Positions 9,103 through 17,075 of a stretch of DNA of 25,951 nucleotides are shown here, piece after piece. The position numbers were made by a program, and so were the translations under genes. Origin of the DNA: Borrelia hermsii DAH (lineage in GTDB: Bacteria; Spirochaetota; Spirochaetia; Borreliales; Borreliaceae); NCBI RefSeq assembly GCF_023035675.1, contig NZ_CP073143.1, positions 1 to 25,951 on the forward strand, in the 5' to 3' direction. The notes under the pieces were generated by a model. The model saw only the letters and a list, made by a program, of their open reading frames with translations. It searched no databases and was not told the DNA's origin. The number at the start of each line of letters is the position of its first letter. Positions within the stretch are counted from its first letter, which is position 1.

Positions 9103-9399
9103 TCACTCTTTTGATATTACCTTTGCTATTAACTCTCTAAATTTAGGCATCTTTTCCCTAACTTCTCTCTTTATTTCAAATTTATATTTCTCATTATTTT
9201 TAAATGCAAGCAAACTAAGGGTTAAATATTTCAAAAAATCTTCAGGAATTAACATGATGTTTCCCACCCTGATATAACATTCTAAAACTTCTAACTTATA
9301 TCTTAAATGGCTCTTTGTAATTTTATACCCAAACTTACTTTTAAGGACTTCTTGTGCTTCAGAAACCTTGTAAAAAGAGTGCCCTTCTATCATTCTCAT
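9103..9399 (-). CDS. Small excisionase-like helix-turn-helix protein
   Basis: From ATG 9399 the product has 98 aa. The frame continues upstream to a GTG at 9450, but that start lacks a spaced RBS. Residues about 6-60 (FYKVSEAQEVL, then ITKSHLRYKLE, then YIRVGNIMLIPEDFLKYL) follow the pattern of small winged helix-turn-helix DNA-binding domains of the excisionase/HTH_17 type: an xxEAxxxL helix, a recognition helix, then a wing ending xVGxxxxIPxxDLxxYL. A basic helical tail follows. It may bind DNA as a local regulator or accessory factor. The assignment rests on pattern only, and no integrase is nearby. It lies beside the non-coding structured region 9472-9737, in the opposite orientation. Confidence 0.6.
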   Translation of the reverse strand: MRMIEGHSFYKVSEAQEVLKSKFGYKITKSHLRYKLEVLECYIRVGNIMLIPEDFLKYLTLSLLAFKNNEKYKFEIKREVREKMPKFRELIAKVISKE

Positions 9400-9471
9400 A
9401 AAATTAATTTTATACTTAATTAAACAAATAAAAACTTCAAAAATAAACACTCCATTTTGTAATAGAAAATA

Positions 9472-9737
9472 TTGAATTTACAAAATTGTGGTATAAAATC
9501 TAAATATAAGGAAAAATTTTCCTCAATAACAGTTAATAGTCTTGAATATTGGTTTGTTCTTATTTAAATAATATTAATGTTAACTTTTTAGAAGTTTTGT
9601 ATTATTTAAGATAAATGAACTCCATACAATGAGTTTCATTTACCTTCTTTTAACTTATGGGTACCTAAAGTACATAAATGCTTCTTAGGTACATTATTAA
9701 CTTTCCCTCCTCTCCGTTTGGGAAAGTTGTTTTTTTA
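9472..9737 (+). ncRNA. Candidate structured small RNA
   Basis: On +, TTGAAT (9472-9477) and TAAAAT (9494-9499), 16 bp apart, could form a promoter. The following 230 bases lack any coding frame but fold locally. There is a stem at about 9611-9641 (ATGAACTC with GAGTTTCAT, one bulge), a stem GTACCTAA/TTAGGTAC at 9661-9692, and a final strong terminator. Promoter, folds and terminator without a reading frame are what a small RNA gene looks like. A decayed gene leader is the alternative. Confidence 0.4.
9699..9737 (+). terminator. Rho-independent terminator
   Basis: Nine-bp perfect arms AACTTTCCC/GGGAAAGTT enclose a 12-nt pyrimidine-rich loop and are followed by G and seven Ts. This is the strongest terminator in the window, yet there is no + strand gene upstream of it. 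Confidence 0.8.
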
Positions 9738-9875
9738 TTAAGATGCTTTTTGATCAATTAGAATTGTAGTCTATTTTTGGTAAAACTTACAAATGTCTTA
9801 TCAACTAAACTTTGTATATACTAAAACCGCAAAACAAATTATTTGACTTATTATATCTTTGCAAAACACAATGGG

Positions 9876-10740
9876 TAATTCACTAAGCGTGTCATTAAGC
9901 TTTTTAGATCCAAAAACATTAATCCACTAGAGCATGGGGTCATAAGCCTAACTTCAGGTCATTTTAACCTTAGTTTTTATTTCTCTATAGTAATAATCCT
10001 TTACAACTAAGGATTGCATTTACACCTCTATCATGCATAACATTGCAATTACCACAAGTCTATTCCTTATCTAATCTGTTTTTAACTCTATTATTTGAAC
10101 ATTTCATTTTCTTAGATAGTCTTCTTTGATATCTCGTAAGTTTATTAGCGCTTTTAAGTCATCATTTAAGATGATTTTCCCCTTCACTACTCACAAAAAA
10201 ATACCCCCATTCTCTTATCATTGTCTACTACCTCTTTTTCATTATCAACTTCACTATTATTTTTGACATCTAAGCATTCAAATGCTATTTACATAGCATT
10301 TATTATCAAGGTTTTTGCTATAGTTACATTTTTATAATTTCACTACTTTGAAGTCTTATATGCAACTTAATTCTTACAATCCTGTCTTGGGTAATTTGAT
10401 TTTTTCCATTATCTACCCTTACTTTAACCTTTTTCATTCTTTGTTCTACACGTCTATCTTACCTAGATTTATATTTAGGAAATCCTTGTGCTTTGGGCCC
10501 TTTTCCTTTGGCTCTGAAAAATTATTATATGAAAACCTCACACACCCTAATACTTTGGCAAAAATACTCCATCCATAATTTAATTGCAGGACTATTAAAT
10601 TTAGTTGGAACATTCTTTGGTTTTTTGAATAAAAAATTAAAGGCCTCATTAGGGATTTTAAGTTAAAGTCTCTAACAAAACCTTTAATTGGTTTTATAAT
10701 TTCTTTTTCTGAAAGAGTGATACGTAAGTGTATCAAACCT
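9876..10740 (-). pseudogene. IS605-type tnpB relic, copy 3 (most complete)
   Basis: On -, pieces of TnpB occur in the right order. An N-terminal part reads KVLGCVRFSYNNF (about 10530-10570), matching the conserved GCVRFVYN start region. The central helix motif RYQRRLSKKMKCSNNR lies around 10085-10135. The C-terminal TCGNCNVMHDRGVNA follows (about 10015-10065), with the CxxC and His-Asp-Arg motif intact here, unlike in the other copies. Many stops and internal losses separate the pieces. IS605 TnpB is an RNA-guided nuclease helping element persistence. This one is dead. It is distinct in sequence from copies 1, 4, 5 and 6. Confidence 0.7.
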
Positions 10741-10853
10741 TAAATAAACTATACAACAATTTTGTTGATTTTCAAATATTTATGTTTAACATAAAAGAAA
10801 TAATTTTTATGGGGTGAATTGGTGAGCGTAAGCTTTGATCTTTTATGGGTTTT

Positions 10854-10901
10854 TTATATATTTGTACATTCTAAATTAATCTGTGTTTTTTCAAGATACT
10901 T
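10854..10901 (-). pseudogene. parA: Third parA (PF32) scrap
   Basis: On -, sixteen codons read KYLEKTQINLECTNI and then a stop. The intact ParA at 14285-15031 has EYLEKSQINVEYTNI at residues 55-69, and the DNA is also clearly alike. The scrap ends exactly where the tnpB relic copy 4 begins, so the element lies within or replaces the rest of this parA. Confidence 0.6.
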
Positions 10902-11560
10902 AGTGAACTTACCACTTCTATGATCTTCAATTATAGAAGTAGCTTCTTGCATCATTCCATGATAGTTTCTTAGGTTCCAAGAACACTAATCCACTAGAGC
11001 ATGAGTCGCAAGCTTAACTTCAGGTCATTTTAACCTTAGTTTTTATTTCTTTATAGTAATAATCCTTTAAAATAAGGATTGCATTTACACCTCTATTATA
11101 CATAACATTGCAATTACCACGAATCCATTCCTCATCACTCAATTTAAATTGATATTTTTATTGCCACAAACACTGCACAACTTGATAAAAGGAAAAAATC
11201 TATCTACTTTATACGAGTTAGATTTGTACCATTTTGACTTTTATAATAATTGTCTTGTAAATTCATATCATCCTAAATCATTATTAGCTTTTAAAATTTA
11301 ACTATGATAAGAAGCATATTCATTTATTACTAAAATTTATCCCTAATAAACAACCTCTAAGTCCATTAACAACCTAAAAACAATTTCTTCAAAGTCTATA
11401 AGAAAAAAATATTTTACATACTTGCATAAATACTATTGGAAAAATTATTTTAGTATGGAAGTTTATTGTCTTATCTCTACTGGAAAGGTCTTTATTGATA
11501 TCATTAAGAAATACATACAAATTCAATAAATTATTAGGCAAAAAATGTACATTATTGACA
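10902..11560 (-). pseudogene. IS605-type tnpB relic, copy 4
   Basis: Near-identical to copies 1, 5 and 6. The end AGTGAACTTACCACTTCTAT with its inverted partner ATAGAAGT lies at 10902-10945. The decayed tnpB C-terminus (GNCNVMYNRGVNA, LCSVCGNKNIN, VDRFFP) reads on -. It stands as an inverted repeat to copy 5 across the PF57-PF50 block and ends just before the PF57 leader. Confidence 0.7.
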
Positions 11561-11615
11561 AAACATAATTTTTCATATACACTGTACTCACACTTTTTTT
11601 GAAGGAGTAAATAAA

Positions 11616-12494
11616 TTGGAAATCTTAGAAAAAGCTCATAACAAAGAACCAAGAAAAAAATTCAATAAGCATCAACATAAGTTGATAGTACTAATATCAA
11701 CACTAAATTACATGAATTTAACCTTAAGAAAATATACCCAAAGTAACATACTATACTACTTTAATAACAATTTGAAAAGAAATGGTCAAAAAATTATAAA
11801 GATTAAAACATTACAAAGCTATTTATACAAATTAGAAAAAGAATTGCAGGTAACTATTAACTACTATAAACATCTAGGAAAGAACTACGGGACAGAAATT
11901 TATTATCAACTCAGATATCCTAAAAACAAATGTTATCACAAAATCAATTCATACTTTAAAAGAAAAAGAGAAAAAAAATTCAACGAAAGGGTTTATAAAT
12001 ATCTATGTTCAAAAAATATCAATGAAGAAAAATGGGAGTGTATAAATAATATAAATAATATAAATAATATAAAGCCACACGAAAAAAAAGAGGTAATAAA
12101 AAATAAACAAAAGGAACTCAAACTAAAACAAAAAACACCGAATCACAAAAATAAAAAATTCAAAAAAGAAAGTCACAATAAAAATAAATTAAAAGAAAAA
12201 TTAAATAAGACATACAAAAATCACAATTACAAGCCTAATTCCACGGCAGTAAATAAAAAATCCAAAAATCCAAACACAATAACAAAAGCAACAAAAGAAA
12301 AGGAAAGCAACGAAAACAATATTAGAAACAACATATTCAGCATACTACTTGAACAATTAAAACAAAAAACGGAGGTCAAAGTTTTAGTACCATTACTAAA
12401 AAACTATCTAGACAACACAAATAATCTAAATTATACTAAGATAATTAATAACCACTATTATTATGAGCTTTTAGAAATACTAAATGAGGTATAA
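11616..12494 (+). CDS. PF57/62 plasmid replication/maintenance protein
   Basis: This belongs to Borrelia paralogous family 57/62, present on nearly every Borrelia plasmid and thought to act in replication initiation. Residues about 15-125 carry the conserved domain (NKHQHKLIVLISTLNYMN, LRKYTQSNILYYFN, KTLQSYLYKLEKELQVTINY, YKHLGKNYGTEIYY). Residues 140-230 are a Lys/Asn low-complexity linker that includes an INNINNINN run encoded by a 9-bp repeat. A helical C-terminal domain closes the protein. The start is taken as TTG 11616, because AGGAG lies 8 bases upstream and no good ATG precedes the conserved domain. The length (292 aa) includes the expanded linker. PF50 follows directly on the same strand. 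Confidence 0.9.
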   Translation: MEILEKAHNKEPRKKFNKHQHKLIVLISTLNYMNLTLRKYTQSNILYYFNNNLKRNGQKIIKIKTLQSYLYKLEKELQVTINYYKHLGKNYGTEIYYQLRYPKNKCYHKINSYFKRKREKKFNERVYKYLCSKNINEEKWECINNINNINNIKPHEKKEVIKNKQKELKLKQKTPNHKNKKFKKESHNKNKLKEKLNKTYKNHNYKPNSTAVNKKSKNPNTITKATKEKESNENNIRNNIFSILLEQLKQKTEVKVLVPLLKNYLDNTNNLNYTKIINNHYYYELLEILNEV

Positions 12495-12525
12495 ACCATT
12501 TATTCATAGACCAAGGAAATTGAAA

Positions 12526-13098
12526 ATGAATGACCTATTCAAACGACTGAAACAAAAAGCAGAAATATTAAAATTAAATGCATCTCAAACGCGAATCAAA
12601 AACATTTTCGATAAAATAGAAAAGAACAACGGGAAAAAAATATACCATACAAAACCATTTAATGATTTTTACACATTCGGCATTAACAGAAAACAAAAAA
12701 ACAAATTCTTAATTGCCCTCAAAAAATATTCAAATCCCAACAAAGAAAGAAAAATATACACATTTCACTTATTTAGCATTAAAGGAGAAGATGCTTTCCT
12801 AGGAATTTGTTATTCTGTCAAAAAACTACAAAAACCCTTGGTCATTAAAAACGTAGAAAAAAATGAGTCCTATACCATAAGATGGTGTGTTTGCATGGAA
12901 TTCAGATTTAAAACAGGATTCGTCATATGTTATCTTACAAACTTTTATTCTTTGTTAAAAAAAACGAAAGTAAATACTGAATATTACAAAAAATTATTAA
13001 ACATTACTCTAGAAATTGAAAGACAGGTATATGCGTTTTATAACAAAAATTTACCCGAAGGAATAATAACCAAATGGATAGAGAAAAAACAAAGATAA
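12526..13098 (+). CDS. PF50 plasmid maintenance protein (DUF226)
   Basis: Borrelia paralogous family 50, always beside PF57 and PF32 in plasmid replication/partition loci. The 190-aa product has the family landmarks: MNDLFKRLKQKAE at the start, NNGKKIYHTKPFNDFYTFGI near residues 35-55, a Tyr/Phe-rich core, and the terminal helix ERQVYAFYNKNLPEGIITKW. The frame is open from 12484, overlapping the end of PF57, but ATG 12526 matches the usual family start and has AAGGA 8 bases upstream. Its last 25 bases overlap the start of the parA stub, as in the second locus. Exact biochemical role is unknown; plasmid replication or partition is inferred from context. Confidence 0.88.
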   Translation: MNDLFKRLKQKAEILKLNASQTRIKNIFDKIEKNNGKKIYHTKPFNDFYTFGINRKQKNKFLIALKKYSNPNKERKIYTFHLFSIKGEDAFLGICYSVKKLQKPLVIKNVEKNESYTIRWCVCMEFRFKTGFVICYLTNFYSLLKKTKVNTEYYKKLLNITLEIERQVYAFYNKNLPEGIITKWIEKKQR

Positions 13099-13189
13099 TC
13101 ACTATAGCATCAATTAAGGGAAACTATAAAAAAACACATCAGCATTATTTTATACATTATTATCTTCAAACCCCAATATCTTACTAATT
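13074..13189 (+). pseudogene. parA: parA (PF32) 5' stub
   Basis: ATG 13074 overlaps the PF50 stop by 25 bp, the standard arrangement. It reads MDREKTKIITIASIKG, identical in plan to the intact ParA, then loses the Walker A loop (GGVGKS) through small lesions, continues out of frame to ILLIDM, and is cut off by tnpB relic copy 5. It therefore lacks ATP-binding residues and about 80% of the protein. Confidence 0.85.
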
Positions 13190-13700
13190 GATATGAATAT
13201 TTTTTTCTTATAGACTTTGAAGAAATTGTTTTTAGGTTGTTAATGGACTTAGAGGTTGTTTATTAGGGATAAATTTTAGTAATAAATGAATATGCTTCTT
13301 ATCATAGTTAAATTTTAAAAGCTAATAATGATTTAGGATGATATGAATTTACAAGACAATTATTATAAAAGTCAAAATGGTACAAATCTAACTCGTATAA
13401 AGTAGATAGATTTTTCCCTTTTATCAAGTTGTGCAGTGTTTGTGGCAATAAAAATATCAATTTAAATTGAGTGATGAGGAATGGATTCGTGGTAATTGCA
13501 ATGTTATGTATAATAGAGGTGTAAATGCAATCCTTATTTTAAAGGATTATTACTATAAAGAAATAAAAACTAAGGTTAAAACGACCTGAAGTTAAGCTTG
13601 CGACTCATGCTCTAGTGGATTAGTGTTCTTGGAATCTAAGAAACTATCATGGAATGATGCAAGAAGCTACTTCTATAATTGAAGATCATAGAAGTAACAG
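13190..13700 (+). pseudogene. IS605-type tnpB relic, copy 5
   Basis: The tnpB C-terminal remnant reads on + (VDRFFP, LCSVCGNKNIN, GNCNVMYNRGVNA, with frameshifts). It ends in the hairpin CTTCTAT/ATAGAAG at about 13670-13692. It replaces the rest of the parA stub on one side and abuts the 3' end of PF49 on the other. It is an inverted match to copy 4 and a direct match to copy 6. Confidence 0.72.
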
Positions 13701-13701
13701 T

Positions 13702-14274
13702 TCACGTTTTCTTTTTAGGTTGTATCATGCATTTTTCAAAATCTTTTTTAGTTTTTTCTATGTATTCTTTGTCTTTTGTAAAGATCTTTTCCATAAGAAA
13801 ACAGGTAAATTTTGGGTTTGTTTTGTAAAAATTGTAGGCGTCTTGATTTTTGAATTGTAGTTTAATTGACTTGATTAAGTTTGATGTCTTTTGTTTGTTT
13901 TCCGTTTCTTTAGCTGATAAAAAAAAATATGTGTTCATTATTCCTTTTGTTATTATAGATTCTTCATTTATTAAGTTATTGTTAAGTCCTTCTGCAATAG
14001 TTAGATATGCATAAACTTGGGTTCTGGCTAAATTATAGTTTTTTATAAATGAGCTAAAGTTTTTATAGCCATCTAATTTGAATAGTTTTTTGTCATTAAT
14101 TTCTTTTAATATTTTCATGGTTTCTATTTTGTTGTAGATATCTTCTTTTAAATTTATTTTGAGTTTTGCTTTTAATTTTTCATAAATTTGTATATTAATG
14201 TCGTTAGTATTTTTTTGGAGAGAAGTATCTTTTTCAATAATCCTTTTATTTAACTTAAATTTATTCTTTTTCAT
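13702..14274 (-). CDS. PF49 plasmid maintenance protein
   Basis: Borrelia paralogous family 49, the fourth member of the PF57-PF50-PF32-PF49 plasmid cassette. The 190-aa protein shows the family core: KLKINLKEDIYNKIETMKILKEI (about residues 38-60), a DGYKNFSSFIKNYNLARTQVYAYL helix-turn-helix-like segment (68-91), and DAYNFYKTNPKFTCFLMEKIF near the C-terminus. It starts at ATG 14274 with AAGGAAG five bases upstream, ten bases after the ParA stop, so the two are co-transcribed. It is presumed to help ParA in plasmid partition; the precise role is not settled. The last codons touch the end of the tnpB relic, so the extreme C-terminus may be altered. Confidence 0.88.
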   Translation of the reverse strand: MKKNKFKLNKRIIEKDTSLQKNTNDINIQIYEKLKAKLKINLKEDIYNKIETMKILKEINDKKLFKLDGYKNFSSFIKNYNLARTQVYAYLTIAEGLNNNLINEESIITKGIMNTYFFLSAKETENKQKTSNLIKSIKLQFKNQDAYNFYKTNPKFTCFLMEKIFTKDKEYIEKTKKDFEKCMIQPKKKT

Positions 14275-14284
14275 ATAAACTTCC

Positions 14285-15031
14285 TTAAATTTGTTCGGCC
14301 CCGAACAAATTTTTTAATGCTTTTTTATAGTCTGATGTGTAATCTTCATTTAGAGAAAAGCCAATATTTTGTGCGATTCTTTTATTTAAATCCTCTCTCT
14401 CTCTTATAGAACCAATAAAATTAGAGTTTCGTTTGAGAATATCTAGATAAAATTTATTTGAATTGTTATTTTTAAATCTGGTATTTAATACATATATGGG
14501 TAAATTTAGGTCCAATTGTTTAATTTTAAAGTTAAGCGCTTCTAAGCTTTCTATAGACCATTTTTCAGCTGGAATTGGAGATATAATCAAATCAGAGACA
14601 ACAAGAGCATTAATTAGCGTAAAATCTAGGCTTGGATTGGTATCAATTATTATGTAATCATAAGCATTTTTAATAAAATAAAGTGCTTTTTTTAACCTGT
14701 TTTCTTTGAATGGTAAATTATCATTATTAAAAAAGTGTAAATTTAGATAACTAGGGATAAAGTCTAAATTTTGATTTATAGTGCAAATACTATTCTTAAT
14801 ATCCATATTCTTTCGTAAAATCTCATATATATTTGTATATTCCACATTAATTTGTGATTTTTCAAGATACTCATTAAAGTAACTTGTAAGACTTGCTTGG
14901 GCATCCATGTCGATTAGTAAGACATTAGAGTTTTTAGAAATGATAGTAGAGAAAAGGATAGCAGAAGTACTCTTTCCTACGCCTCCTTTAATTGATGCAA
15001 TTGTTATTATTTTTGTTTTTTTTCTATCCAT
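14285..15031 (-). CDS. parA: ParA plasmid partition ATPase (PF32)
   Basis: Borrelia PF32 ParA, a deviant-Walker ATPase that drives segregation of the plasmid by dynamic binding to the nucleoid with its centromere-binding partner. The 248 aa show deviant Walker A KGGVGKST (15-22) with signature lysine, switch I region DMDAQAS (41-47), and Walker B YIIIDTNPSL (about 126-134). Length is normal for the family and no lesion is seen. ATG 15031 overlaps the PF50 stub by 25 bp. PF32 sequence type usually defines Borrelia plasmid compatibility, so this gene rather than the stub at 13074 should set it here. Confidence 0.95.
   Translation of the reverse strand: MDRKKTKIITIASIKGGVGKSTSAILFSTIISKNSNVLLIDMDAQASLTSYFNEYLEKSQINVEYTNIYEILRKNMDIKNSICTINQNLDFIPSYLNLHFFNNDNLPFKENRLKKALYFIKNAYDYIIIDTNPSLDFTLINALVVSDLIISPIPAEKWSIESLEALNFKIKQLDLNLPIYVLNTRFKNNNSNKFYLDILKRNSNFIGSIREREDLNKRIAQNIGFSLNEDYTSDYKKALKNLFGAEQI
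14287..14312. repeat. 26-bp inverted repeat at the end of parA
   Basis: Perfect 12-bp arms AAATTTGTTCGG/CCGAACAAATTT are separated by CC, inside the last ParA codons (LFGAEQI) and 13 bp before the PF49 start. On + it is followed by TTT, giving a terminator look for transcripts coming from the PF57 side. On - it could modulate translation of PF49 or bind a protein. Confidence 0.7.
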
Positions 15032-15222
15032 TTATTTATTATCCCTCCAAGTAAATTTTTGTTATAAAACGCATATACTTGTCTTTCAATTTCTAGAGTA
15101 ATGTTTAATAATTTTTTGTAATATTCAGTATTTATTTTAGCTTTTCTTAGCAAAGAATAAAAGTTTATAAGGTAGTATATAATATAGGCTGCTTTGACTA
15201 TAAATGGTAGAGAATTCCCCAT
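15007..15222 (-). pseudogene. PF50 3' stub
   Basis: The last 60 codons match the C-terminus of the intact PF50 (LLNITLEIERQVYAFYNKNL, GGIINKWIEKKQK) with a few substitutions. The first about 10 residues (MGNSLPFIVK) come from unrelated DNA at the border of tnpB relic copy 6. The conserved N-terminal and central parts are gone, so it is not functional. It marks what was once a full PF57-PF50-PF32-PF49 cluster. Confidence 0.85.
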
Positions 15223-15224
15223 CT

Positions 15225-15912
15225 ATAGTAAGTTGCAGAGCTTTTAAATTTAGGTAGAGAATTTTTTGTCATGATAATTTATTGAATTTGTATGTATTTC
15301 TTAATGATATTAATAAAGACCCTTTCAGTAGAGATAAGACAATAACTTCCATGCTAAAATAATTTTTCCAATAGTATTTATGCAAGTATGTAAAATATTT
15401 TTTTCTTATAGACTTTGAAGAAATTGTTTTTAGGTTGTTAATGGACTTAGAGGTTGTTTATTAGGGATAAATTTTAGTAATAAATGAATATGCTTCTTAT
15501 CATAGTTAAATTTTAAAAGCTAATAATGATTTAGGATGATATGAATTTACAAGACAATTATTATAAAAGTCAAAATGGTACAAATCTAACTCGTATAAAG
15601 TAGATAGATTTTTCCCTTTTATCAAGTTGTGCAGTGTTTGTGGCAATAAAAATATCAATTTAAATTGAGTGATAAGGAATGGATTCGTGGTAATTGCAAT
15701 GTTATGTATAATAGAGGTGTAAATGCAATCCTTATTTTAAAGGATTATTACTATAAAGAAATAAAAACTAAGGTTAAAACGACCTGAAGTTAAGCTTGCG
15801 ACTCATGCTCTAGTGGATTAGTGTTCTTGGAATCTAAGAAACTATCATGGAATGATGCAAGAAGCTACTTCTATAATTGAAGATCATAAAAGTGGTAAGT
15901 TCACTAAGTATG
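15225..15912 (+). pseudogene. IS605-type tnpB relic, copy 6
   Basis: A long copy in + orientation, nearly identical to copy 5 over about 15390-15890 and extending further upstream (NLYVFLNDINKD stretch near 15270-15330, shared with copy 4). The C-terminal TnpB zinc-ribbon remnant is at about 15620-15740. The end hairpin CTTCTATAATTG...CATAAAAG is followed by GTGGTAAGTTCACTAAG. With copy 5 it brackets the PF49-PF32-PF50 stub block as direct repeats. Confidence 0.72.
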
Positions 15913-15960
15913 TCATTAACTAAATTTTGATTGCAGTTTCAGCCCTCGTTGCGTTAGGAA

Positions 15961-16835
15961 TTATTTTGTTAATGTATCTAATGTCTTAGTAACTGCACTT
16001 ACTGCTGTTCCTTTAATCTCAGCAGCAACAACCCCACCATCATCGGCACTAGCATTAGAAAATTTACCATCCTTTGCCATTGCTCTTAATGCTATAGCTC
16101 CTGCTATAGTTCCATCTTTAGCTATACCAGTAGTGTTAACAGCCCCCGCATTATTCTTAGCTAACTTGACAGCATCACCACCATCTTTAACCATAGCTTG
16201 TAATATGTCAGCACCAGTTACTGCTCCAACAGCTTTTGCTGCATCAGCTGCTGACTTCTTAGTTTGAGCAGCATCACCGGCATTACCAGCACCAATAAAC
16301 AATTTAGCCGCCTCTCCATCACCAGGATTATTATTAGTTCTTGCGCTACCATCTTCAGCTTTTTTATCTGTACCAGCATCGTCTTTACCTTTATCTCCAA
16401 GTACTACATCTACAATATCTTTAATTCCCTTGACCAAGCTTTCAACACTATCAGATTTAGCACCAACACCATGAGCAGCATCACCACCAGCCCCTTTAGC
16501 AGCAATATTGCCAATCGGATCACTAGAATTACCAATAGCCTCGCTAGCAGTCTTTGATCCTTCTATTATCTTATCAAGTGTTTCAGTAATTAGTTTGTTA
16601 ACAGCAATCTCAGTTTCAGCTGCATTAGGATTTCCTTCACTTTTCATGTCAGCGACAATTTTATTGAGCTTGTCCTTAGTGCCTTGTATAGTATCTTGTA
16701 CTGTCTTAAAATAAGCCCCAACATCAGACTTTTTTGTCTCTGTACTAAAACCTAATACCTTGGAAACTATATCTCCAAATGATGTAAACACATTTAAAAA
16801 ATCATTACCTAAGTCTATTACTGACTTTAAGAAAG
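15961..16835 (-). pseudogene. vlp: Silent vlp cassette, truncated at both ends
   Basis: A variable large protein (Vlp) surface-antigen cassette without leader, RBS or promoter. The coding frame runs in from about 16835 ([20 protein letters not shown]), well upstream of any start codon. Typical Vlp landmarks follow: [56 protein letters not shown], and the end LDTLTK with a stop. Intact Vlps continue for about 35 residues after this point, so the 3' end is also lost. It cannot be expressed as it stands but can donate variable sequence by recombination. Vlp in the expressed state is an abundant outer-membrane lipoprotein. Base composition is clearly GC-richer than the flanks. Confidence 0.88.
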
Positions 16836-16932
16836 TAAATATGATGCTGGTGATGGTGAAGCGGGAAAGTTATTTGCTTCTGCTAATGCTGGCACTGCTG
16901 ATAATCAGATTCCTGAAACTAAGAAGAACTAA
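16836..16932 (+). pseudogene. vlp: vlp fragment with large internal deletion
   Basis: A short in-frame remnant reads [18 protein letters not shown], found in the middle of the vlp at 21257, joined directly to [10 protein letters not shown] and a stop, which is the C-terminus of the vlp fragment at 20011-20440. The join lies at a shared ACTGCTGA/ACTACTGA-like stretch, suggesting deletion by short homology. It is head-to-head with the preceding cassette. Confidence 0.75.
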
Positions 16933-16959
16933 TATTAGAAGTAATAAGCAGTAAATAAC

Positions 16960-16998
16960 TAAATAAAGTTATTTAAGGAGAACCCTTCTATTGTTCTC
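16960..16998. repeat. Paired stem-loops after vlp C-terminus
   Basis: TAAATAA/TTATTTA (16960-16975) and GAGAAC/GTTCTC (16978-16998) follow the vlp tail. The same block, slightly diverged, follows the vlp fragment ending at 20440. It belongs to a repeated spacer of about 190 bp that links a vlp tail to the next vmp start (16890-17080 and 20405-20590). Confidence 0.6.
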
Positions 16999-17075
16999 GA
17001 TGCATGAGAGGTATTTCCTTATTTATATCTTGTCCCTTTACTTAAATAGAGTAATAAAGGAGGGCACGTAAAAAA

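Noticed and set aside
11389..11652. An 87-codon minus-strand frame before PF57
   Set aside because: It lies over the tnpB relic and the PF57 leader. It is only partly tnpB-like and lacks an RBS.
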